NCBI GenBank assembly: GCA_036936605.1
Contig: JAUPFV010000003.1
Span: 74,632,273 to 74,696,272, forward strand
Direction: 5' to 3'
Length of the DNA stretch: 64,000 bases
DNA from: Limnanthes douglasii subsp. nivea
Taxonomy: Eukaryota > Streptophyta > Magnoliopsida > Brassicales > Limnanthaceae
A program made the position numbers and the translations under genes. Below, one piece after another: positions 24,944 through 35,059 of this stretch. The notes below the pieces were generated by a model. That model was not told the origin of the DNA. It saw nothing but the letters and a program-made list of their open reading frames with translations, and did no database searches. Position 1 is the stretch's first letter. Every line of letters starts with the position of its first letter.

Positions 24944-25276
24944 TGTAGCTCAAAAAGTCCAAACAAAAGCCTTTTTAATTTTATTTTATTTTATTCAAAT
25001 ATCTTATGTATTTAAATCGAATCTAATTATATTAAGATTTGATTTTATTTTATTTTAGAATATTTATTTTATTTCCTTGTATTATAATTTAGGGTTTTGA
25101 GAAGCTCTTATATAAAGCCTCATGTGCCTTAAGTTATTTTAAGTTTTTGGAATAATATATTTTTTATCTCTGAAAATTTCAATCTTTGTTACCCTTAGAT
25201 TAGGGTTTCATCATGTTACCCTTGAATTAGGGTTTTATCTATCGTTGCTTCTTCTTCTATTTCCGCCGCGTCATCA
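24944..25276 (+). repeat. 5' LTR of the TRIM
   Basis: It is 333 bases and carries a TATA motif (cttatataaagcc, about 25107-25119) that would drive a transcript starting some 30 bases later. The corresponding 3' LTR is 25799-26116. Confidence 0.88.
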
Positions 25277-25279
25277 GTT

Positions 25280-25292
25280 TGGTATCAGAGCC
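25280..25292 (+). promoter_or_regulatory. Primer-binding site (initiator Met tRNA)
   Basis: The 13-mer tggtatcagagcc lies three bases after the LTR end. This is the standard first-strand primer site of plant copia-like and TRIM elements. Confidence 0.9.
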
Positions 25293-25798
25293 TCAGTTCC
25301 CGCTATGGGGAAGCATGTTTCTAAAGCCTGACTATTCTGATTCAAGGCTTAAAGAAGAGAACAACACACATGGTCATGAAGATCGGGAAGATCGTTTGAG
25401 TATGAGGGGGCATACCAACCGTTTCAATGACGATCGTATTGACCGGTTACTGAAGGAGTTTAAATTGGCTACAAATCGTCGAATCAAGGTAAAAAATGCT
25501 TATCGAGATACTGTCTCATGCTATGAAAAAGTTATCAAAACCATCTTTTTTTCATCAACTGGACATGGGGATGTTGTCTTCAGGCTATGAAAAGGTTTTC
25601 GAAATTATTTTTTTTCATCAACCGGATGGCTTCAATGTAACTTCGAATAAAGAACACTCGAGAAGGATTTATCTTATTCCGATAAGGTCAACAATTATAA
25701 TTCCAAATGTAACGATTGAATAAAATTAAATAAATAATTTGGGTTCTTGATGGTGCTGTGAATTCGAGGACGGATTCTTGTCAACCAGGAGAGGATGA
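25281..25798 (+). other. TRIM internal region with remnant reading frame
   Basis: Frames of about 100 codons are open (25279-25590 and 25496-25723) but overlap the primer site and show no domain. A piece reading RFNDDRIDRLLKEFKL is charged and helical, perhaps a vestige of gag. Probably non-coding. Confidence 0.5.
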
Positions 25799-26116
25799 TG
25801 TAGTCCAGAAAGTCCAAACAAAAACCTTTTAAATTTTATTTTATTTTATTCAAATATCTTATGTATTTAAATCGAAACAAATTATATTAAGATTTTATTT
25901 TATTTTATTTTATTTTCTTGTATTATAATTTAGGGTTTTGAGAAGTTCTTATATAAAGCCTCATATGCCTTAAGTTATTTTAAGTTTTTAGAATAATTTA
26001 TTTTTATCTCTGAAAATTTCAATCTTTGTTACCCTTAGATTAGAGTTTCATCATGTTACCCTTGAATTAGGGTTTCATCTATCGTTGCTTCTTCTTCTAT
26101 TTACGCCGCGTCATCA
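25799..26116 (+). repeat. 3' LTR of the TRIM
   Basis: It is 318 bases and closely similar to 24944-25276, apart from a shorter T/A-rich stretch in the middle and scattered substitutions. Confidence 0.88.
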
Positions 26117-26689
26117 AACTCTTTACAATTTATTTCATGGAAAAAATAAAGCTAAAAGTTTCACCTCGATAGACATGAAAATTGACTCAGTTCAGATCAA
26201 ATTCTAAGCAAATGCACAACCCCTTAGTATATGAATCGATTATTAATTGTTGTAAAAGGCTAATATCCTTTAAAAAAATATTAAACATATTTATAAAGAG
26301 CAGAACTCAGCAGTGATCCGATTACTATATGAGTTTTAAAAATCAAACAATTTGTAACTTCTTAATACCTACCCCTCTTAAAGTCATTATATTATTAGAA
26401 AGATTGTCTAATAATTAAAGCTAGTTTGAAATTTGAGAAATTAAGTGTATTAAATGTAATTAATTTGTTAAATTGATTTAGAATTGTTAGGATTGTTTAA
26501 TTGATTTATCTAATTGACTTAACCTAATGTTGTCCAAGTTATTTACGCCCGCCCCTCGATTTTGGGAGTATAGTAGCTCTTCTCTTTGAAATGAATTAAC
26601 AATTGAAGCCTCTTTGATCCCTTCTCCAACCGAGGTACCATCCGAAGAACCTTTTTTAATTCCTTCATCAATTATTCACAAAATAGGGA

Positions 26690-27896
26690 TCAAGATATTG
26701 TAACCGATATGCAACCTGTTCAAGTAAGTAAGAAAAGGTTTCAACAAATAAGAGATAGTGGATGAGAACCATTTTATGAAAATGTTGTGGGTTCTTGTGG
26801 TAATCTTGAAGTTGATGTGCCCGACATGGAGTCAAGGTATGTGCAAGGTAATAAATCCAAAAGACTTGCTGTATTTTTTACAAATCACAATCTTTTCAAG
26901 AATGATTGTTTTTTACATGTCATAGATTTTGTATTGTAAGAGTTGAATGATCGATTTACACTCGAAAATGTTGAGTTGTTGAATTGTGTGCCGTGCTTGA
27001 ATCCTTGTTCTTCATTTCAAGATTTTGACACTAACTCACTTGTGAGGTTGGCAAGATTATACCCAAATGACTTTGTGGATGTTAGTTGATGAGTCTGAAT
27101 TCAGCATACTCCCCGGAAGGGCAAATCAGTCTAAGTCTCTCCGAAGACCGGACAGATCATTTGGACCGGACAGATCACTTTGAACACTGTAAAGTTAAGA
27201 CGGTTCGAACTATGACTAAAGTACTAAAAAACCTAAACACCTCCTGACTAAGCTACCTGCCCTCCTGCTTAGAACTAAAGGGTCTTTGAACATGACCCGG
27301 GTCCATTAAACATGACCCGAAAGCCCATAAGGGCCCAAACATCATACTATAAATACCCAACCACCAGCATTAACTATGGGTAATGAAAATTAACTGCTAC
27401 CAAGCTGCTTAATTATCTCTCTACCGTTAAACACCCATACACTACCGTTAAACACCCATACACCACCTTGAAACTCCACTTGAAATTACTAACCTACCCT
27501 CAGGCAATTATTATCCTCACCATTAGTGATAAAGAGTTGTCTAGCCAACTTGAGACTTATATTGAGTGTGTGAAGATGGACGATAATTTTTCCAATTTTA
27601 AGAGTATCTCGGATCTATGTAAAACTCTTGTGCGTACAAAAAAGCACAAAAAATTTGGATTTGTGTACACGCTTTTAAAGCTAGCTTTGTCATTATCGGT
27701 GGCCACCGCAAGTGTTGAGCGAGTATTTTGTAGTATGAAATATGTGAAGAATGAGTTGAGAAATCGAATGTCCAATCCATGGCTTAATGATTTCTTAGTG
27801 ACATTTGTGGAGAAAGAAGTGTTTGCTACGATCGATGATCGAGATATTATCAAGCGCTTTCAAGGCATGAGTAAAAGAAGAATGCAATTACGTTGA
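26690..27896 (+). pseudogene. hAT-family transposase remnant, split by a solo LTR
   Basis: The 5' part (26690-27086) reads DMESRYVQGNKS, then LNDRFTLENVELLNCVPCLNP and LVRLARLYPNDFVDVS. The 3' part (27528-27896) continues DKELSSQLETYI and holds the hAT dimerisation domain: SVATASVERVFCSMKYVKNE, LRNRMSNPWLND, RFQGMSKRR. These are features of the plant hAT transposases often annotated as zinc finger MYM-type protein 1-like. The reading frame joins cleanly if the 436-bp insertion and one duplicated target copy are removed. Stops near 26764 and 26938 show that the 5' part was already decaying. The N-terminal zinc finger and most of the catalytic core are missing. Confidence 0.82.
27087..27522. 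mobile_element. Solo LTR inserted in the hAT gene
   Basis: This 436-bp segment starts tgatgagtc and ends cctcacca. It is flanked by ttagt at 27082-27086 and 27523-27527, a 5-bp duplication. A TATA motif (actataaataccc, about 27341) is followed by a C/A-rich leader, consistent with an LTR in + orientation. No internal domain remains, so it is the product of recombination between two LTRs. Confidence 0.85.
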
Positions 27897-27899
27897 GAG

Positions 27900-28786
27900 T
27901 AGAAATATATTTTCATTTTTAATTGTAATAGTATATTGAGGTATTTTGACTATATATTACTCGGACTTTTTTTTAGTTCTATGATATTTTTGGCACACCC
28001 TAAATTCTAATCCTGGATCACAACAAAGAAGATTAAAGACAAAGCAAAAATGGAAGATTATCATAAATCAAGTTTAATGTACTAAAATTATACATTATAT
28101 TGAAAGTCAATTTCATTGTAACCGTTGATAACTTAATATTATATTTTGAAGTTTATTCTTACGTAATTTACTCCAATCATTCTTTAATATAATATTAACA
28201 TTAATAAAATTTATATGCTTATATATTTTATTTTTAAAATTTTATTTTATGTTTAATCTAAATTTAATTATTAAATCAAATAAAAAATAAAAATAAAATT
28301 TAATATTTTTTAATTAATGTTTATCTAATAATTTTGACTATAAATATAAACTATCGGTTTCATTGGTTTATCGATTTGGTTTTGTATGACTTTGGTTTTG
28401 TATGACTTTACCGTGTTTACCGGCTCGATTCTTAGTCGATTCTATCAATTTTTTTTGGTTTAATACTAAAACGGTTTTACCATTTTCGTTTTTTATCGAT
28501 TTTGACCGTTAAAATTCGGTCCGATTCTCGATCGGATCTTTACGAATTTGGTTTCCAGTTCTTAGAAACCATTAATAGTCATAACTGTATTTTCATATAA
28601 TCTTAGTCCATATTTACATAATTATAAAACATATTTTTAAAATAAAATAATAATATCAATATTTATTTGTAAAGATGTTTTACCATCATTTAATTTAGAC
28701 GATTTAATGTATCCATTGAACGAAGATCAAAGATTAAGTGCTGCAAAACAACAATAATTCACCATTGTATGTAAACAATGACAAAA
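27900..28786. other. Non-coding, AT-rich
   Basis: No gene seen. At 28360-28560 there is a degenerate T/G-rich stretch with phrases such as ttggttttgtatgacttt (twice in tandem, 28376-28411), like the one at 46270-46750. Confidence 0.6.
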
Positions 28787-28791
28787 CCAGG
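28787..28791. repeat. Target-site duplication (ccagg) of the non-autonomous LTR element, left copy
   Basis: ccagg here and at 32074-32078, directly outside the two LTRs. Confidence 0.85.
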
Positions 28792-28891
28792 TGATAGCGC
28801 CGATATATGAGATAGAACGGATGGGCGACAAACACAAATAGAAGAAGATAAAACAATGATATATAAACCCTAACCCTAAGTTAGAGTCTAA

Positions 28892-30068
28892 GACCACACG
28901 CAGCAGCGTGTTTTTGGTACACACTGGCATAGAAAGATGAATTGGGATTCAAAAGATGAACCCCAATTCATCTTTCAAAGCCCCAATTGCAGCATGCCAT
29001 TTGGCATGCTGCAGTTGTACTTTTTTTTAGAAAAACGTTTTTTAAAAGAAATGACTCGTCAAAAAAATTAAAATTTGTTTCATTCCAACACCAATTTTTT
29101 TTGAGTTTTTTTTATTTATTTAGTATTTTCAAAATTATTTTCGGAATATTTTTGTAAGTTAAAATAAAATAAAATTATACCATGATTTATAATTTCTCGA
29201 GATCTATAAATAGAGACTTGGTTTGTTTGATTCGGACAACGAAATTTTTTTAAGTTTTTTTTTTAAGTATTTCTGAAACAATTTTCGGAACATTTTTTTA
29301 AGTTAAAAAAATAAATAAATTATACCATGATTTATAATTTCTTGAGATCTATAAATAGAGACTTGGTTTGTTTGATTCGGACAATGAAATTTTTTAAGTT
29401 TTTTCTTATTAAGTATTTCCAAAAATATTTTGGGTACATTTTTGTAAGTTAAAAAATAAATAAATTATATCATAATTTATAATTTTTTGAGATCTATAAA
29501 TAGAGACTTGGTTTGTTTGATTTGGACAATGAAATTTTTTAAGTTTTTTCTTATTAAGTATTTCCAAAAATATTTTCGGTACAATTTTGTAAGTTAAAAA
29601 ATAAATAAATTACATCATAATTTATAATTTTTTGAGATCTATAAATAGAGACTTGGTTTGTAAATTATTTATTCTATTAAAAATTGAAGTTTTTTCAGAA
29701 ATCAAACCAATTTTATTTTTAAATTTGATTTTTAAATATACTATATATTATGTATTATATTTTTAATTATTTCAATTTTATAGTTTTTATTTGTAAAGAA
29801 AATATATTATGTTAATTTATGAAAATTATTTATTTTAATATATAATTTTAATGTAAATATATAGTAAATAATAAGAAAGATAAATAAAAATATATTGTAG
29901 GATATTGTATGGTAGAATGATGTGGAAGAGAGAGAAATAAGATGGGATATGCTGAAAGATGAAATATGCACTGCTGCGTGGAGTGAGAATTTTTGCAGAA
30001 TTAATTGGGAATTATGCTGATGTGGCGCGCTTTTGGGAGATGAAATATCCCCAATGCTGCGTATGGTC
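28892..30068. mobile_element. TIR DNA element, PIF/Harbinger-like, non-autonomous
   Basis: A 1177-bp insertion with terminal inverted repeats gaccacacgcagca at the left and, read inward, gaccatacgcagca at the right (one mismatch). TAA flanks both sides, a 3-bp duplication as in PIF/Harbinger elements. The related intact LTR at 31706-32073 supplies the empty site, with flank gagtataagagac. There is no transposase. The inside holds four 145-bp tandem repeats. A 3-bp site inside a longer shared gtctaag leaves some doubt about the superfamily. Confidence 0.75.
29080..29660. repeat. Four tandem 145-bp repeats with TATA-like motifs
   Basis: The phrase gagatctataaatagagac starts at 29199, 29344, 29489 and 29634, exactly 145 bases apart each time. 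Each unit also has a T-rich half and the phrase aagtatttc or similar. The core ctataaatagagac is a good match to a plant TATA box. Confidence 0.92.
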
Positions 30069-30402
30069 TAAGAGACTAAGAGAAAATTCTCAATTTCTAT
30101 TCATCAAAGTCTAACGGCAAAATAAGGTATAAGATGCTTTATATAGCACTACCCAAAACCATAATTCCAAATAAGGAAAATTACATAAATGTTTTAAAAT
30201 AAATAAATAAATAAAATTAACGCTAAAATATTAAAACTGGTTTTCGGAGGCTTTGCAGGTCGAATTTGGGTATCAAACTTGGTGACATAGTCATATTTTT
30301 TAAATCTGACGGGCTCATCGAAATCTTCGATTTGAGTACCTATTTGACCCAATTCCGATACCTGGGAGAGAAACCAGTCTGTTCGCAGTCTTCGCTACAT
30401 CA

Positions 30403-30939
30403 TCATTCCCCGGTTGGGAAGAATTCGACCTCAAATTCAGAACGCTGAAACATTGACAGAACTGCAAAAACATTGGTGTGTTCACCGCTGATTTCAACTG
30501 GTATTAGCACAAGAGTGTGAGATGTGAGAATCTGAATGTTGCAGCTCTTGTCAAGAAGTGGTTTATCAGTTTTTTCCATCTGTGTTATGCCATCGGCATT
30601 ACTGTGGTCAGCGATAACAAGATATAATCCACCCACTTGTTCTGTGTCAGTCTTTTCAACCCATTTAATAAGCACAACAGCACCCTTGCGCGTGTAAAGA
30701 GTTGTTATCTTTCTAGTTCCAGACTGTGCTTGTTGTATCACATCAAAACCCTTACAGAAAGGAACAATTCCTCTTTGTTGAATAGTAGATGGCTTCTCAA
30801 GTTTAGAAAAGTATATTTCTACCAGCACATTCAAAACATTGCAATCTTCTACTTTTAACTTTTTATTGTTTCTTTTATTTCCACAACCATCACCTAAAAC
30901 TCCTCCAGTTTCTATTACAAAACCTAACTTTTTATCCAT
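30403..30939 (-). CDS. Unidentified 178-codon ORF inside the LTR element
   Basis: An open frame from ATG ([12 protein letters not shown]) to a stop close to the 3' LTR. I do not recognise it. It looks like a real globular protein: alternating hydrophobic pattern, [49 protein letters not shown], and an acidic end [11 protein letters not shown]. There is no zinc knuckle, protease DTG/DSG motif or coiled coil. It is not gag, protease, RT or integrase. It could be a captured host-gene fragment or an element-specific protein. The next upstream frame (31127-30939) abuts it and may be its N-terminal part, separated by one stop. Confidence 0.4.
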   Translation of the reverse strand: MDKKLGFVIETGGVLGDGCGNKRNNKKLKVEDCNVLNVLVEIYFSKLEKPSTIQQRGIVPFCKGFDVIQQAQSGTRKITTLYTRKGAVVLIKWVEKTDTEQVGGLYLVIADHSNADGITQMEKTDKPLLDKSCNIQILTSHTLVLIPVEISGEHTNVFAVLSMFQRSEFEVEFFPTGE

Positions 30940-31127
30940 TAAAACACTAATATTTCTAGCAATCTCTTCATAATATCAAATACAAAAATATCATCTTGTA
31001 TTTTCACGACACGATAATATGCATCCACGGGGAACCGAAACAAGGGTTCCATTGTAGAATAACCAAAAATACATGGAAGGCGCATCTTCACGGTAAAAGC
31101 TATTGCTTCACAGTCCTTCTTCAACAA
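30939..31127 (-). pseudogene. Unidentified frame just upstream of the 178-codon ORF
   Basis: Reads LKKDCEAIAFTVKMRLPCI and then [20 protein letters not shown] before a stop. It is probably the N-terminal half of the same decayed protein, because the spacing and the minus-strand orientation are continuous. Function unknown. Confidence 0.35.
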
Positions 31128-31689
31128 AATCTCTAGAATGATGTAGTATGGTGTACTGAAGTCTGAGACAGTTTCTTGATCTACAAGTTTCTCCTCAAAA
31201 TTAATTAGATCTTTATTATTCCATTATTTAACATCAACGTTCTTCTCTTCAATCTCATCGTCGTAGATATCATAAATTGGATCTCCCAATTCCGACCAAG
31301 TTCATCAAAAATTTCACCCTGTTAGTCATACTCAGCAAAGAGTGGATGGTCGAGTATCAGCGAAACCTCTATGTCACCAATAGCTAGTTGATGGATCTCC
31401 TTCCCCTTTGGTTTTTCCAAATTATAGTTGTGGTTGTGGTTGGATCCTGTGAAAAAGACTTACGCCTTTGAATTTATGGTTGGAGTTTGAAATCTGGTGG
31501 TGGTCAATCTTTCAATATCTTCTATCGCTTTCTTCATTTGATGTCGCAGCAAATTCATCCATTCATCTATGTGCGATCAGAACTGATCGAATTCATCACG
31601 GTCGACCAATTCTGCGATCGGAAGAGTGGACTTCCCTCGCAAGGATCGATTTGGCGGCATACCTTTGTTACCCACGCCGTAGGAACTCT
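31128..31689 (-). other. 5' part of the LTR-element internal region, decayed
   Basis: Short minus-strand frames (for example KPKGKEIHQLAIGDIEVSL near 31400-31345) suggest former coding sequence following the primer site, possibly a gag relic, but no domain can be named. Confidence 0.35.
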
Positions 31690-31702
31690 GGCTCTGATAC
31701 CA
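31690..31702 (-). promoter_or_regulatory. Primer-binding site of the LTR element
   Basis: On the minus strand it reads tggtatcagagcc, three bases after the 5' LTR. This fixes the element's orientation. Confidence 0.9.
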
Positions 31703-31705
31703 ATA

Positions 31706-32073
31706 GGGTAGCGCCGATATATGAGATAGAGACGGATGGGGGACAAACACAAATAGAAGAAGACGAAACAAGGATATATAAATCCTAACCCTAATTTAGA
31801 GTATAAGAGACTAAGAAAAATTCTCAATTTCTATTCATCAAAGTCTAACGGCAAAATAAGGTATAAGATGCTTTATATAGCACTACCCAAAACCCTAATT
31901 CCAAATAAGGAAAATTACATAAATGTTCTAAAATAAAATTAACGCTAAAATATTAAAACTGGTTTTCGGAGGCTTTGCAGGTCGAATTTGGGTATCTTCG
32001 ATTTAAGTATCTGTTTGACCCAATTCCGATACCTGAGAGAGAAACCAGTCTGTTCGCAGTCTTCGTTACATCA
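31706..32073 (-). repeat. 5' LTR of the non-autonomous LTR element
   Basis: A 368-bp direct repeat of the outer parts of 28792-30402. Minus-strand ends are tgatgtaacg and ggcgctaccc; the last bases differ from the tca of the other copy. Confidence 0.85.
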
Positions 32074-32078
32074 CCAGG
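32074..32078. repeat. Target-site duplication (ccagg), right copy
   Basis: Matches 28787-28791. Confidence 0.85.
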
Positions 32079-33420
32079 AATGAAAACAAGAGGGTCTGGA
32101 GCATATTAAAAATTGACGTTGCGGTGGCGTTGTAAAAAAAGGTTGCATATAAAAGCGTCTCAGCGACGCATTATGGCGTATCCAAAGTGTCGTTTTTCAT
32201 ATATACTTTATTTTTTTTACTTTTAAATTCCAGTTTAAAAAACTATAATAAAATAATAATAACTATTCTTATTTAGATGAATATATGATGATAGACCTTT
32301 ACTCATATTTCACCTATTTTTATATTAGTTACTTTTTATCAGTTTTCTTTCAATGTTTCAATATTCTATTTATTTATTATTATTATTTTCAAATCATCTG
32401 AAACTATTAATTCTAAAATAAGATGTTTTGTGAGTACAAAATAATGAACAAAAACACCAAAATAACTAATAATTTCACCGAAGTTTAGACATAGTTTTGG
32501 AAACCTTTAAACTAGGAGAAGTTGTGAACAAACAAATATGGTATTGAATTTGATATACGAATGTACTCAATTAAAACAAAAGAACCAAAACAAACAAGAC
32601 ACACTAACGGTTGGATACAGCAAGACATAATTTGATTCACAAACCAAAAGAAGTAAAAAAACATTCTCTCTTGCTAAAAGTAGAGAACACTTTAAATTTG
32701 TTGATTTTCTTTACGGATTCATCTAATAAATTTTGTACTTGGAACTTAAAATAGTGTTATATTTTAACACGACAATTCAAAACTATAAGTAAATTTATCT
32801 TTTAAAACTCTCAAAATAATTCAATTGTTGAACTAAATTAAACTTTCAAAACCCTCAAAAATATATTTCCAAAATCCTTTTTTCTACTAGAAACCTAGGA
32901 ACTACCCATCACCTTATAAATATCAATCATGGGGCAAGGGGGTCGGCGGCCCCCCTCGCCCCATGGTGGATTTGCCGTTATATGTAAAGATGTTTTATCA
33001 TTACTTAATTTTGGCGATTTAATATATCTGTCGAATGAAGCTCAAATATCTTTAATTGATGGATGTAAATTGAAATACATAATAGGTTTACTTGAGGTCT
33101 GAAACTTGGTAAACAATACACTATCCATATTACTTAATATATTTATTTTAGACAATTTTAATTTGTATATCTGGTTAGTGGTCAATTATGAATTCATGGT
33201 ATTGATCTACTCGATTATTCAATATTATAATTTAAAGATTTTGTAGATCTTTGAATTTTATGTGGAATAAAAAAAATTGTCTAAGTCGGATCACCAAGAA
33301 CCAAGATATAGTCTTCCAAAATTAGTCAAGTCACTCAGACTATTTTCACACTCGTCATGAATACCCAAAATAAAAAATCCCAAATTTGTTTTGGGCTACG
33401 GATTAATTTTTCAAATTCCA
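32079..33420. other. Non-coding, AT-rich
   Basis: No gene recognised. It contains the GC-rich palindrome listed separately. Confidence 0.6.
32928..32965. repeat. GC-rich palindrome
   Basis: The arms catggggcaaggggg (32928-32942) and ccccctcgccccatg (32951-32965) pair with one mismatch around an 8-base centre. It is isolated in very AT-rich DNA. Confidence 0.85.
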
Positions 33421-33500
33421 GGTCTGAAACTTGACCCTATAATTAAACTTAAAATTATTTTCTTATAAATTTTACCGTTTTCATTATTAATAAATAAAGT
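33421..33500. repeat. 80-bp direct repeat, copy 1
   Basis: ggtctgaaacttgaccctat and the following 60 bases recur at 34797-34872, almost identical. The 1.3 kb between has no recognisable coding content apart from a 90-codon minus-strand frame (34089-33817) I cannot assign. Confidence 0.85.
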
Positions 33501-34796
33501 ATTGCTTTGCATCCATCGCATATTCAACTACTTGAAAAGGAGGAGAATTGAAGCACTCAATTTATGAATTTTGGCAATAAAATTTACAACTCTAAAGAAA
33601 ATATTCCATGATATGTTTTAAATAATTTCTCATAACATCACTGTATATGGATGTATTTGTATCATCTTTAAGGATGAGTAATCCATTATCATAGTGTTAT
33701 AGATATCATAGTGTTCTTGTCGAATAAACATATTATGCTTTCCATTCTATTTGAATAATTTAAAATAGGTCATCTAAGGTATAATTATAATTTATACTTA
33801 CAATAGTTAAACTTAATCACCGCATAAATAATATAAAGGGTATGACTTTTATCAGGTCAGAATGTTTGAAAGGGCATTCATATGTATCGCACTCGTCATA
33901 ATTATTAATGGTGACTGTGAGTTTTATCACATTATAAATTACATTTAAAGTTAGTACTTTAAGGTTAAACAATGCTGTTGCTAGGCCATAACTGAAATCA
34001 TGCCAACTTTCCGTGAACCTTTCAACACTAAAAAACCATTTATGCACGAGTATGGTGCGTGTAAACTCAAAAACTTCTTTATGTAACATATTCTCACCAT
34101 CAGGAAATATGTGTGGTCGTCTTCTCTGGGGGAGATTTACATACGCAATAATTGTTCCTTAAGTTGTGAGTCCCTAAAATTATTTCATTTAATGATTTAC
34201 CTTACATTTCCTACCCATATGGGATACCAGGTATGCCAATGAGTTACGGAGAATGCACGTAAGAATTTCTCGCATTGAAATTATAAAATCGTTAATGAAT
34301 CATCTATTTTTAACATATTAAACCTTAATGTGACGTATCTCAATACGTTTTGAGCATCTGAAGCAATTCGGGGATGTGAAATATCCCGTCAAGTGCTCAG
34401 ATATCTGAAGGAGTTGAATGACAATCAGATTATGTACCTGAAATAAACAATCATTGGGCATGCATGACATCACCGCTTATATCACATAATCCAAGTGTTA
34501 ACAACAATGGATAATTACCTCATATCCTAAAAAACATGCATTCTCAGCACTAGATACTTCTCAATGCGCACTTAATGAAGTTACATAACTGAGAACTCCT
34601 AAATATATAACATTGCATTCAACATGACATAGAAATATGAAACAACTAACCTAAACGTGTTTGATCTAAACATGTTATACAATCACAAGTGGAACACGTT
34701 TCTCATTATACATACGTAACTGAATTGACCATGCTATTACCAGAGACACACATAAATATATACATACATATACATAGCATTAAAAAATCATAGATT

Positions 34797-34872
34797 GGTC
34801 TGAAACTTGACCCTATAATTAAACTTAAAATTATTTTCTTATAAATTTAAAGTTTTCATTATTAATAAATGA
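34797..34872. repeat. 80-bp direct repeat, copy 2
   Basis: See 33421-33500. They could be ends of a small element, but they do not have TG...CA boundaries. Confidence 0.85.
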
Positions 34873-35059
34873 AATTTACTTTATTCAAATTTCTACACAT
34901 ACTAGTAGAAGTCATACACATGGAATCATTTTGGAACGATACATAAATATTTAACATAAACATACCATTACACAAATATCTGAATCTCATAAATACACCA
35001 TGTTTTAACAATACATATTTCTCACTTTTATACACTTGTTTGAAACCACAATTATTTAA

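Larger units (their letters stand above)
24944..26116 (+). mobile_element. TRIM: complete miniature LTR retrotransposon
   Basis: Two direct repeats, 24944-25276 and 25799-26116, both start tgtag and end cgtcatca. Directly after the first is tggtatcagagcc (25280-25292), a primer-binding site for initiator Met tRNA. Directly before the second is a purine tract, ccaggagaggatga. The 7-mer aactctt lies beside both outer ends (24936-24942 and 26117-26123); it is longer than the usual 5-bp duplication. The internal part is only 522 bases. Such elements depend on proteins supplied by a related autonomous copia element. Confidence 0.88.
28792..30402 (-). repeat. 3' LTR (interrupted by a DNA element)
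   Basis: 28792-28891 and 30069-30402 together match 31706-32073. Shared landmarks include gcgccgatatatgag, aaagtctaacggcaaaataa and aaccagtctgttcgcagtc. The interruption is 28892-30068. Confidence 0.85.
28792..32073 (-). mobile_element. Non-autonomous LTR retrotransposon carrying an unidentified ORF
   Basis: The element lies on the minus strand. Its 5' LTR is 32073-31706, its initiator-Met primer site is 31702-31690, its internal region is 31689-30403, and its 3' LTR is 30402-28792. A purine-rich tract (aaccggggaatga on the minus strand) precedes the 3' LTR, and ccagg flanks both sides. The 1.3-kb internal region has no protease, integrase or RT, so it would depend on proteins from another element. 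The 3' LTR holds a 1.18-kb DNA element; without it the LTRs are about 370-430 bases and very similar, with one roughly 50-base indel (30266-30320). Confidence 0.85.

Noticed and set aside
25280..25292. Match to initiator Met tRNA as a possible tRNA gene
   Set aside because: It is only 13 bases, located directly after an LTR; it is a primer-binding site. The same holds for 31690-31702.
25279..25723. Two overlapping + strand frames of about 100 and 75 codons in the TRIM
   Set aside because: The first begins inside the tRNA primer site with a non-ATG start, and neither has a recognisable domain.
29080..29660. Four regular repeats considered as a CRISPR-like array
   Set aside because: The whole 145-bp unit is repeated, with no unique spacers, inside a eukaryotic DNA transposon.
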